Below are positions 22,917 to 33,579 of a stretch of 64,000 nucleotides of DNA, piece after piece. Below the pieces are notes generated by a model that made no database searches, had not been told where the DNA came from, and saw nothing but the letters and a program-made list of their open reading frames with translations. The number at the start of each line of letters is the position of its first letter. The stretch's first letter is position 1. This DNA is from Lentinula raphanica (Eukaryota > Basidiomycota > Agaricomycetes > Agaricales > Omphalotaceae), in NCBI GenBank assembly GCA_027919835.1, contig JANVFP010000019.1, positions 1 to 64,000 of the forward strand, written 5' to 3'. The position numbers were made by a program, and so were the translations under genes.

Positions 22917-22956
22917 TTAATTAAGCGCCGGCCGGATCACCGGTCCGGAGCGCTTA
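22917..22956. promoter_or_regulatory. Inverted repeat ATTAAGCGC..GCGCTTAAT
   Basis: Two 9-bp arms flank a CCGG-rich centre. A TATAAG element follows near 22970, and a three-exon gene starts at 23120, so this may be part of its promoter. The same GCGCTTAA core recurs elsewhere in the window. Confidence 0.45.
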
Positions 22957-23119
22957 ATGTCGGATAGCTTATAAGGGCGCACTTTTTTCACTTTTCCCCC
23001 CCAACTCTGACGACGCCCAAGTCCTCGGCGGTGTTCAGAACATTCTCGCTGCAGCGTAGGCTTACTGCATTGCTTCTCTGCCTTCATCATCGCCGTTGCC
23101 ATTGTCAACAATCCAAATT

Positions 23120-23559
23120 ATGGCCGAAACTGAGGTACGTCTTTCGATCAAATCCGCATACGCGACTAACAGCCGTACGTAGATTACAATCTACTGGGCA
23201 ACGTCTACGCATCACCGTCCATCGGACGCCAGTATTATTCGAGCAGTACGAGGAGCTTGGGCGCATCGAGCGGAATGGGACTGTCCATATGGGATTCCGA
23301 AGATATGGGTTATCGCGTACGTCGTCGGTCAATACTTTTTATCATCCGTCAACTAACGCTGCCTTCGTCGTGAAGCTGTGGCCCCCGTATATTTCATCCA
23401 CACTATACCATTCGACTCTTCTACCCTACGCGCCCGTACGCGTATTACACCATTCACCAACACAGGCTGTGGCACGGCTTTTATCCGACGGGAAGTCGGT
23501 TCATCACATTTGGGGGATATAGTCCATCTTTTGTTGCAAGAATAAGTGTACCGATTTGA
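23120..23559 (+). CDS. Small hypothetical protein, 110 aa, 3 exons
   Basis: The phase-checked model has exons 23120-23134, 23183-23316 and 23376-23559 (111 codons). Both introns start GTACGT, contain a CTAAC branch-point match and end in AG, which is the main evidence that the gene is real. The protein starts MAETEITIYW and its last exon is rich in Tyr, His and Phe (YPTRPYAYYTIHQHRLWH). I recognise no family. A TATA-like TATAAG lies about 150 bp upstream. A run of CT and TCATC sequence before the ATG fits a fungal 5' leader. Confidence 0.45.
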
Positions 23560-24960
23560 GTTGATTTGATATTGCAAGCTTTTTGTACTGTATATAGTAG
23601 TGTGCTGTATTATACGATCGTGCTGTATTTCTTGGATATTGTAAATTGGGTATTGTAGAATGAGTATTGTAGATTATTTGTACTGCACTTGAATGCAAAC
23701 GAGACTGCTCTGAGCTGAAATCTTTAGTATATTAATACATCTGACCTTCTTCCGACATTAGACCACTTGAGACTTCAAGCAATTACGACCCTACCAGCAC
23801 GGCCACAAGTGAGTCTCAGATGTATGCTACACTGCTATGAACAGCTGAGATATGTATCATGAGCAATGAGTAGTACTTTAGATACTTCTGACTCTCTTCT
23901 GACTCTCTTCCGACATCCAACTTTCTTCCGACATTGGATCAATTAAGACATTAAACAGCTTCAAGCAGCCCTCAGAGCTACTCCAAAATGCCACTGATAT
24001 CTGACATGATCACATAGACTATAAGATAGTACCATGGATGCATCTGACTGTCTTCTAACTTTCTTCCGACATTTGACTTTCTTCCGATATCGGAGCGCTT
24101 ATGTGCTTTATTTTTTTGCTACAAGGTAAGCAATGACTTTAACCGTCAATGAGAGTACTGATAGAGTCTCAGCATAGTATATAGGTAATGTACCATGCAT
24201 GGATCTGATGTTCTTCTGATATCAGAGCCAGGACTACAATATAATATATGAGACATGTCAGATCTAAGTCGGATCTGACATAGAGCGCTTAACTGCTGTA
24301 AAACAGTGCTTCAATCAATATTGAGATATATAGTACAGCTCAATAGTAGCTACTATGAGTGCTGAAAATATGACAAACTATTATTGTAAAACCAGGACTA
24401 TAATATGATATACGAGACATGTTAGATCTAAGTCGGATCTGACATAGAGCGCTTAACTACTGTAAAACAAGTGCTTCAATCACGATTGAAATATATAGTA
24501 CAGCTCAATAGTAGCTACTATGAGTGCTGAAAATATGACAAACTATTATTGTAAAACCAGGACTATAATATGATATACAAGACATGTTAGATCTGAGTCG
24601 GATCCGACATAGAGCGCTTAATTGCTCTATTTTTTCTCACATATAATTTTCATTGTCGTCATGATTTTCTATACCAACAGTGATGTACAATATGTGTCTA
24701 GGTATACTCCTGAGCATCCTAGATAGTAGTTGAGTAAAACACTCATCGTGGTTGTGGTGAATAACGGTGAAATTTTTGTGCCTATAGAAAGCGTGGGAAA
24801 GAAGCTGTCATTTCTGCTCATTGCCTGCAACGTCCATAACGCGCCATCCCCTTAATTATATCGTTAGGTGAAAATTTTCTGGAGGTCCTGGAGGGTATTC
24901 TAAGTGTTCTCTATTCACCAATATGCTGTATATTTTTGATAAATTAACCCACTCGCTATA
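23560..24960. other. Gene-free, AT-rich repetitive stretch
   Basis: It contains scattered copies of CTTCCGACAT and, at 24231-24620, tandem 165-bp units. I see no open frame with coding character. Four GAGCGCTTA motifs lie between 24090 and 24620. Confidence 0.55.
24231..24620 (+). repeat. Tandem repeat, period about 165 bp, 2.3 copies
   Basis: Units begin at 24231, 24395 and 24560. Each begins GGACTA(C/T)AATAT and carries GACATGT(C/T)AGATCT, GAGCGCTTAA and TACAGCTCAATAGTAGC. The third copy breaks off after GAGCGCTTAATTGC. Confidence 0.75.
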
Positions 24961-24969
24961 TAGGACAGG

Positions 24970-26376
24970 GTAATGAGGAGCTCAATGTATACAGCAATGA
25001 CCAACACATTGTGCTCACTGTATACAACAATCAGCACACATGTTGAGTACACTGTATGCAACAATGAAGAGCTCACTGTGTGTAACAATGAGCACACCTA
25101 TTGAGCACACTGTATCCAATGTGCAACACATTGAGCTCACTGTAGATAGCAATGAGGAGCTCATCATCTTCAACAATGGCCAAGGCCTTGAGCTCATCAT
25201 AAATAGCAATGAGCAGCATATCTAAAAGTAGTTACGTACCGAAATTAGCTCAATCTGTACGGATTGAGCTCACTGTTGACAACAATGAGCAAAACCTTGA
25301 GCTCACTGTATACAGTGACCAACACATTGAGCTCATTGTCTACAACAGTAATGGGGCACTTGAGTTCAATGTACACAGTGACAAAGGCTTAGAGCTCACT
25401 GTCAATAACAATGAGCAAGACATTGAGTTCACTGCCTATAGTGACCAATACATTGAGCTCATTGTGGGGAACAGTGAGGAAGTACCTTAGCTCAATGTAC
25501 ACAATGACAAAGACCTTGAGCTCACTGTCAATAACAATGAGCAAGACAGTTTGTGCACTGTATACAGTGACAAAAGCCTTGAGTTCAATGTTCACAGTGA
25601 CAAAGACATTGAGATCACTGTTAACAACAATGAGCTCACATGTTGAGTATACTGTGTGCAACAATGTTGAGCTCACTGTATACAATGATGAGGAGCTCAA
25701 TGTATACAGCAATGACCAACACATTGAGCTCACTGTGTATGACAATGACCAACATATTGAGCTTACTGTATACAATGATGAGGAGCTCACTGTATACAGC
25801 AATGACCAACACATTGAGCTCACTGTGTACAACAATGAGCATACATGTTGAGTTCATTGTGTCTGACAATGAGCACACATGTTGAGTTCATTGTGTCTGA
25901 CAATGACCAACATGTTGAGCTCACTGTATACAACAATGATGAGCTCACTGTGTTCAACAATGAGCACACATATCCAGTACACTGTAGACAGTGAGCAACA
26001 CATTGAGCTCACTGTGTATGACAATGATGAGCTCACTGTGTTCAACAATGAGCACATATATTGAGCTCACTGTATACAATGATGAGGAGCTCACTGTATA
26101 CAGCAATGGCCAACACATTGAGCTCACTGTATTCAACAATGAGCACATGTGTTGAGCTCACTGTATACAATGATGAGCTCACTGTGTGCAACAATGAGCA
26201 CACATATCCAGTACACTGTACACAGTGAGCAACACATTGAGCTCACTGTGTATGACGATGAGCACAGTAGTTGATGACAGTGAGGACATGTTACGTACAG
26301 AAATTGAAGGAAATGTGTACTGTGAGCTCACTGTTGTTGACGATGAGCTTGTACTTCCTTGACAGTGAGCTCAGGT
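24970..26376. repeat. Array A: direct repeats centred on TGAGCTCA
   Basis: About 1.4 kb consists of 18-34-bp units built from the palindrome TTGAGCTCA, then CTGTATACAACAATGA, then GC or CC plus ACACA. More than 25 copies are present and a common full unit is 33 bp. The array stays open in many frames on both strands, giving spurious peptides, but has no start context or introns. It ends about 160 bp before a 32-bp palindromic site and about 280 bp before the recombinase-helicase gene. Confidence 0.85.
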
Positions 26377-26538
26377 AGGGGGATTGGAAGTACAGTGTAG
26401 TTCCTGGAGTAATAAAGATAGATTTTCAAAAACACTCTTTCTTTCTTCCCCCCATCTAAGTTGCCCCACTGCCTTAACTCTTTCAAGCTCCGCATTTTTG
26501 CTTATGTAAGCAGTTTAACTTCTTTCTTCAGCTATGAA

Positions 26539-26570
26539 TGCGTTTAAGGCTCATCTACTTTTTAAACGCA
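26539..26570. other. Palindromic site S1 (32 bp)
   Basis: Arms TGCGTTTAA and TTAAACGCA end exactly 32 bp apart. It lies between array A and the start codon at 26659. Confidence 0.7.
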
Positions 26571-26658
26571 AAGTTTACAACAGTAAAAAGGTGAAATTGA
26601 ACAATTTTAATATTAAAATTAATTATGTTCTGATTGTTTCTAATACATTAGTGTTCCA

Positions 26659-29600
26659 ATGTCACCCAACACCAATGGAAATACTGTCACTGTCCATTAC
26701 ATCAATGGTGACAAGGAAATGACAAGGGACAACAATGGCAACTTCATGTGTTACTGCACTTATCAACCAGCTGGTCATGGTTTGACTCATGTCAATTCAA
26801 TGCGCAGGCATGGCAAGCAAGTCAAATACCTTATACCAGCTCTCGCATCTGTACCAGTGCAACCCAGTCCTGGATCCTCACTTCCTGCACCAATTGCACC
26901 ATCTCTTGTGCCTTTACCTCTAAATTCAGTCTATACTCAATTATCACCACAAGAATTGAATGAGTATATTGCAAATCCACTTGTATATGGAGATCAAGTA
27001 AGATATTTCTTATTTTGAAAATTGGTTTTTGTTTATAAGCTTCTTCAATTTAGATCAAGCGATTACCAGACCTAGAGAAATTTGGCTTGGTTTATCAAAC
27101 CCAAGTTCAAGGAATCTTGTGTACCATTCACCACGTTGTGTTGAAACGTACATTCGTTGTCCGTCACATTGAAACCCACCACCATGACCACCACTTCAAT
27201 CATCAAATCATTAACCAGTGTTTAGATGATCTCAACATACCAGATGAGCTACCTACTCTAGAATTGGGGCGTGTCTATCCTCATTTACAAGGGTTGCCAA
27301 TTATTGCCGGATACTCTTGTTCAGAATGTTCATTTCTTACCACCAGTCACCGCGTTTTAGACAATCATCTCAGCAAAACGCATCATATTCATGACTCCAC
27401 CCATAATCCCCCACCAATGAAGCCTGTACAACGCTTTAACAATCATTGCTCTCCCTTCGCTATTTCCTATTCATTGGATTCTAATATCCCACCTTCCGAT
27501 TCCAAAAGCTTCATTTTACAAACAATGAAAGCATATCGTTCAACTCTTCAGAATGACAAGGCCAACTTTCCTGAAAATAATCGATTCTATACACCATGGC
27601 TCTTGGGAACTAAATGGCCTCAAATTGTCAAAGGTTTCTCTACACAGAAGCTATCATTATTATGTGCACAGCCTACTGCTTCCAATGCTATTCTTACCCG
27701 AGCTTGTTCTGTTGTCCATGAAATGACTGCACAAGCAATTGATGCTATTGCAATGGTCCCAGTTCTGGTTTTGCAATATCTCAATACACCTGATCCTGCC
27801 AAAGGGTAAGTCACTTATTCGTTTACAATGTCTGTAATACTTAAACGTATTCTATTATAGATTTTCAAATACACCATTTCACAAACATCATCAAAATGAT
27901 CTTACAATGCAAAAATATACAGGAGAACTATGTCGCCTAGTCTGCTTTGTTCTGCAATCTCATACATCAACCGACTATCCCTTTGAACTTCCACAAGCTA
28001 TCAAAAATGATATTGAGGATTTATACGAAATATTGGAGACAGATGACGATGAAGATCCCTATGATCGAATTATGGCTATGCAACAACTGCTTCTGGCTCT
28101 ATGGAAATATCGTTGGCCAGTTAGCAAAAATACACAAGTTACCACAGACCCTACCATGCTTTTCCTTGCCTTCCGTTCAATCCAGCCTCAGGGCAATTTC
28201 AATGATGCACGACAAACCACTCCTATAATTGCACAGCTCACCTACTGTATGCGCCTGGTTGCAGTCCTGGAGTTAACCATTGGTTGCGATACAGATAATT
28301 ACGACTTCTATGCTGCTTGGAATAAGCTTGCCCCTTTCTTTACTGAAAAGGTCGATACTACTTTCAACTCACTCCGAAGCCTTCAGCACTTTGCCAGTGG
28401 TAATGCTTATAGTCAAATGAGCATGCCACGTATTGTCTGGACAGATCATATCCATTATCAGGAAATGCTTTACATGGGTGATTCCATAAAGTTTGATGCA
28501 TTGCGCAAGGTTTTTGCTTTTTTGGAAAAAGAATGTATCAAACTCTGGGAAAATGATCTCATGTTAGGTACTGGCCTTCGTGTTGACTGGACAGAGCATG
28601 AAATATCCGACAATCTTGTTGATCATACTCCAAATTATTCTGCTTTCAATGATCGCCGCAATCGCAACTGCTTTGGTGATGGTTCTCAACTGGCGGCGAT
28701 TGTTCTCTCTGATTCTGGACTTTGCAAGCGATTCACTACAGGAATTGATGCTGCTACTGGTAACCCAGTATGGAATCAATTGGAGTTACGGAAATATCTC
28801 TTGAAATATAGCGAATTCCAGGCCCTTCTGTTGCTAAGATGGATGATGCTAGGGGGCTCTCCTATGCGTGGAACAGAAGCTGTTTCTTTCATATTTGCCA
28901 ACACCACTACTCGCACTCGAAATATTGCCTTTGTTGGTTCCCATCTTGCTGCCATCACCATGTATCACAAATCCAGCGCCTTAACACACCGCGATAAATT
29001 ATTGCCACATGCAGGTGATGCTGTGACTTCGGATCTTACAATACAAGATCTAGCCCTTGCTCGTCCTTTTGCCCAACTCGCTGCGTTTATCTGTTACCCA
29101 AGAGAAAAACGCATCATGGAAGCATACTCAACCCTGATGTTTGTTAACCAAGGCAGACCATTTGAGTCTGAGGAAATCTCTTCCTTGATGGGAAAAATAA
29201 CAAAAGATATCATGGGTGTTCGATTGCAAATCAATGCATTTCGTCATATTTCTATTGGGTTCCGCCGCATGCTGGTTGACCATGCATCGGAAGCAGATAC
29301 CCAGGAAGATATTATGCGAATAGTTGAAGCAGAGCAGGCTGGTCATAGTGACCAGGTTGAACAGCTGATTTATGCTGTTAGTTTGGATTCCCTTAGAGGT
29401 CACTCTGACCAAATGGTTGCTGCATTCTGTGATGCTAGTTACCGATGGCAAGTCAAATGTGGTGTTGTACCAACAGGGGTCAAAATGAGCTATATGTTAT
29501 CACGCTCAGCTTACTTTGAGCAGCTCAAAAATGCAGGTACCTTCAAAGTTGATGACAAGAATACAAAGACAAACAATTTGGAAAGTCAAGTTGAGCAAGT

Positions 29601-32405
29601 TCTGAAACTTGCACTTGACAAAATTACTCCTGCCATTCAACAAACTGTATTTGATGCAGTTAAACTTGCTTTGGCAAATACTCTCCCACAAACTTCTTCA
29701 CATAATGCCCGACCTCGTGCTATTTCCAATGCTTCCTCCACTATGTCAGATATACAACCTGCCCCTCCTGTATCTACAAGTGCAACATCAAAACGTCCTC
29801 GTCATGATACTGTTTCATCAGCATCAGAGTCAGAACCAGCTCCTATCAAACGTGGTCGAATTCAGCAAGTTTTTTCAAGCAGTGAAGATGAAAGTGATGA
29901 AGATCAAAGTCCATGTAAGTAATACAAACTTTACATTCAAACTCTTGATTAATCAATCTTGTTTTTAGCAAATGCTATCAATCCAATATCTATGGGTTCT
30001 AAAAAACCACAAAGATCCAATGCACTAACATTCAGTGCACTTGGACCTCCTCAACAATGGGAAACTCTGGAGAATAATAAAATTATGAAAGAAATGACTA
30101 CATATGCAGAAGAAGACAATAGGAATTCAGGTATGTGCAATCTGCATTCATGATTCTTTTTTAGCTCAATCTTAATGATAATAAAGGGTTAAAAAGCAAT
30201 GTTCCTCTTCACTCAAAACATATATCTTCTGTGTATAAACCAGGTATGATAAACTCAAGTTCAGTAATGAAATTCTAATACAATATTTTTAAGCAGAGTC
30301 ATTGATTGTCAAATCCTCAATACTACCAAGTATCTCCCAGTTATCTCAACAAGGTTAACTTATTTTATTAGTATCTTGAACTTTCTATACTAATATTATG
30401 ATATCAAAATAGTGTTATCTAGGTCATCAACTATATCTTCATCTTATCTGCAAGGTAGATCTACATATGCGTTTAACAAATTATGTTTTACTAAACGCAA
30501 ATTTAATTTTCATCAGATCCCTATCTTCCTCACTTGTTAAACGTGACTGCAGATCTGGAAGCAGATGCATTGAATGCTTTAGCTCAAGCATTAGGTGTTT
30601 CCAATGCATCCTGGAGTTCTGAAGAACAAAGATATGGTGTTCTAGGTTCACTTGATAAATCAAGTGATATTATTGTCATCGCAAAAACAGGGTCTGGCAA
30701 GACTATGATTCCCATCATTTCTTCTTTGATTGAACCCAACACCTGGACGATTGTTGCAATCCCACTGGTTTCACTAATTCATGATTATGAAAGAAGACTC
30801 TCACAACTGCAAATCCCATATCACCTATTTACCGATGGCCACACTCTCAATGCATATACTGCTCCTCCTCTTATCCTTGTTTCAGGTGATCTAGCAGTTC
30901 GACATCCTTTCCGTTCAACAATCAAAGCAATCAATGCTATCAAGCCTGTTGGACGATTTTTGTATGATGAGGGCCAACTTGCAGTCACAGATAGTGATTA
31001 TCGAAATCCCCTTCGCGATGCTCAGGAATTTCGCTGTGTTGATGCTCCTCTCATCATTATGACTGGTACAGCTCCACCTATTTCAGTTCCTGTTATTGCA
31101 GAGCGCTTTGGACTTGTCACTCCATATCTAGTTGCTCGTGGCTGCACTGATCGACCTGAACTTTGTCTGGTTTTGGAAATACAGCGAACACCTGCAGATA
31201 TTATATCCAGGACTGTTGAATTAGTGGAACTGGTCACCTCTTCAATGGCAGATCATGAACGTATCATGATTTTTGTACCAACTCTGGCTGCGGGCACAGA
31301 TATTGCAGCTCGCTTTGGCACGACACTATACAGTGGAGACAAAGATATTACTCCAAACCGGGATCTCATCTATGATAACTGGATTTCTGGAATCACCAAC
31401 ATCATTGTAGGAACTTCTGCTCTCTATGCTGGCAATGACTATCCCCATGTTCGGACAGTTATTTTTGCTGGCACTCCAGGCGATATGACTGGTACATTTC
31501 AAGGCATTACACGTGCTGGACGGGACCACATTCTTTCTCACTGCTACATTCTGCCAACAAAAAATGCCAAAGCAAAATATCATAGCTATGGTGTTCCTGA
31601 CTATGCTGGCAACAATCAAATTATTGCACTCTGCAATAATGCACCTATTCAATGCTTGCGATTTCAATTCACTCGATGGTGTGATGATGCTGGTGTTCTC
31701 TGTAAAGATAGTAACAATGGTCTAGGTGCTAAATGCAGCAGTTGTATAGCACTAGAAGAAAAGATTATTCCTCCTTGGATTCGTCTCCCTACTTCACAAA
31801 CAATTCCTCTGGCAAAACGACTGCAAGTCATTGGTGGTACTGCAATTATTCAACGCTCAGACTTTGGAGCTGCAGTTAATGCAGCAGAGGAATATCGACA
31901 AAGACGAACTGCATGGATTCAACCACTCGCAGATACTTTCCAGTTTGGCTTTGACTTGTTCAAGGGACTTTGTACTTTATGCAATGCTCCTTGGCATCCC
32001 CTTGAACAATGTCCCAAGACTGCAAAACTTACAGTTAAACTTATCAAAATGAATCTCAAACACTATCCTTTTCCTACCAAAGAGGAGAAGAAAAACTGGG
32101 GCTCTATTTGTTTCCACTGTCATCTCCCACAACTTCCTGGAGATTTGGTACATGAGGAGTTCAAAAAGGAACGCAGTTTGTGCGAGCATCTAGACTTTAT
32201 GCTTGGATTATGGTTAAGAGTCACTGGTGATAAACAAATGCTCAAAAGAGTATATGATGAAGTAGGAATGTCTAAAAATGAGCAATGGGCATGGCTTGTT
32301 GCAAGACCTCTAGCTACACCTGAAGACCCATCTCAACCAAGATTTGTTTCAAATTTTGTACGCCTTATAATTTGGTATCTTAATGTTCTTCGCTCTAGTC
32401 AATAA
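26659..32405 (+). CDS. OrsD zinc-finger / tyrosine recombinase-like / RecQ-like helicase fusion, 1,783 aa, 8 exons
   Basis: The phase-checked exons 26659-26997, 27054-27805, 27861-29914, 29969-30130, 30187-30243, 30297-30353, 30413-30454 and 30517-32405 sum to 1,784 codons. Residues 31-51 hold a CxC..H..H finger. Residues 125-225 match the OrsD (DUF3505) pattern, with a clear C2H2 finger at C202, C205, H218 and H223. Residues 690-870 fit a tyrosine recombinase: R700 in GGSPMRGTEAV, K734 in TMYHKSS, R825 in NAFRHISIGF, H859 in QAGHSDQ and Y868 in LIYAVS. Residues 1210-1491 are an SF2 helicase: AKTGSGKT, DEGQ, TGT and QGITRAGRD. Further Cys motifs follow. DNA-cutting and unwinding roles are inferred. 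The gene is bracketed by palindromic sites S1 and S3. Confidence 0.8.
30468..30499. other. Palindromic site S2 (32 bp), inside an intron
   Basis: Arms TGCGTTTAA and TAAACGCA span 32 bp. The site fills half of the 62-nt intron 30455-30516, exactly between the recombinase part and the helicase part of the fusion gene. Confidence 0.7.
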
Positions 32406-32418
32406 TTTGTAGAATTTT

Positions 32419-32450
32419 TGCGTTTAACAATTTACATACTTCTAAACGCA
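32419..32450. other. Palindromic site S3 (32 bp)
   Basis: Arms TGCGTTTAA and TAAACGCA span 32 bp, 14 bp after the stop codon of the recombinase-helicase gene. It shares the left half TGCGTTTAACAA with S2. Confidence 0.75.
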
Positions 32451-32679
32451 TAACTGTTGGTGAACAATACAAGTTTGAATATTATATACATATATTGCCC
32501 TTTGTTGATAGAACTGTTTTCACAATCAAACTTATTATGGTTAATGAGAAGTGAATATATTGAATATGGATTCAAAGAGACTGAACATATTAGGTTATTA
32601 GTTAATATAAGCTTAATATATAATATAAATATCAAAGTTTCCATGATATTAATATCCTATACATAGGGTTCACATAGCT

Positions 32680-33475
32680 AAACATGGCTTGATATAAATG
32701 GTTAAACTTGATGTTAATATACTTAATATGTTTGACATAGCTTGTCATATGAGTATATTGGTTAACCTCCACTTGACATGGCTTAACATGACTTAACATT
32801 GTTAATTGGGAGGTTCATTTGATGTCAACATACCTAGCATGAGCTTAACATAGCTTAATATCAGAGATTTACTTGATGTTAATATACTTAACATGTCTTA
32901 ACATGGGCTTAACATAGAGGTGCATCTTCACTTGATGTTAACATAGATGGCTTAACATAGGCTTAACATGCTGAATATGGTGTTCATTGTGCATTAAAAT
33001 TCAGTGCAAGGAGGTTCACTTGATGTTAACATGCTTAACATGGGCTCAATATAAGCTGAACATAGGCTTAACATGGGAAGGAGGTTCACTTGATGTTAAC
33101 ATGCTTAACATGGGCTCAATATAAGCTGAACATAGGCTTAACATGGGCTTAACATCACTCAACATGGGGTTGACATTGCTTGATATGGGCTTAACATGGC
33201 TTAACATTAGGTTTACATCACTTAACATTAGGTTAACATGGCTTAACATGGATGTCCACCTGATGTTAACATAGGTTTAACATGCTTAACATAATGTTTA
33301 CTTGGGCTCAATATAAGCTGAACATAGGCTTAACATGGGCTTAATATCACTTAACATGGGCTTAACATGGCTTAACATCAGGTTTACAACACTTAACATC
33401 AGGTTAACATGGCTTAACATGGATGTTCACCTTATGTTAATATAGGCTTAACATGCTTAACATAATGTTCACTTT
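32680..33475. repeat. Array B: repeats of CTTAACATGG and ATGTTAACAT
   Basis: About 0.8 kb of 10-12-bp units on the theme GGCTTAACATGGG, with the palindrome ATGTTAACAT recurring. A longer block (GGAGGTTCACTTGATG through ACATAGGCTTAACATGG) is duplicated at about 33009 and 33079. It lies between sites S3 and S4. Confidence 0.85.
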
Positions 33476-33540
33476 GCATCAAAAATTAGGGTAATATTTA
33501 CCAATCTTGTCTCTTTTACAGCACCTGCTGAGCTCTGAAA

Positions 33541-33572
33541 TGCGTTTTGTGAACCTGGATTCCTTAAACGCA
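33541..33572. other. Palindromic site S4 (32 bp)
   Basis: Arms TGCGTTT and TTAAACGCA span exactly 32 bp. The site lies between array B and the truncated OrsD-recombinase copy, 8 bp from that copy's stop codon. Confidence 0.7.
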
Positions 33573-33579
33573 ACATGGC

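Noticed and set aside
24970..26376. Array A as a CRISPR array or as coding repeats
   Set aside because: Units vary in length, there are no constant repeats with unique spacers, and the sequence is eukaryotic. Open frames exist in many frames on both strands, which reflects lack of stops in the repeat rather than coding.
27353..27382. A seventh palindromic site inside the coding region (GCGTTTTA..CAAAACGC)
   Set aside because: The arms match only partly, the length is 30 rather than 31-32 bp, and the second arm falls on codons of a conserved zinc finger, so chance is the simplest explanation.
26659..32405. The helicase as a telomere-linked helicase marking a chromosome end
   Set aside because: There are no telomere repeats, and ordinary host genes lie within 10 kb on the right side.
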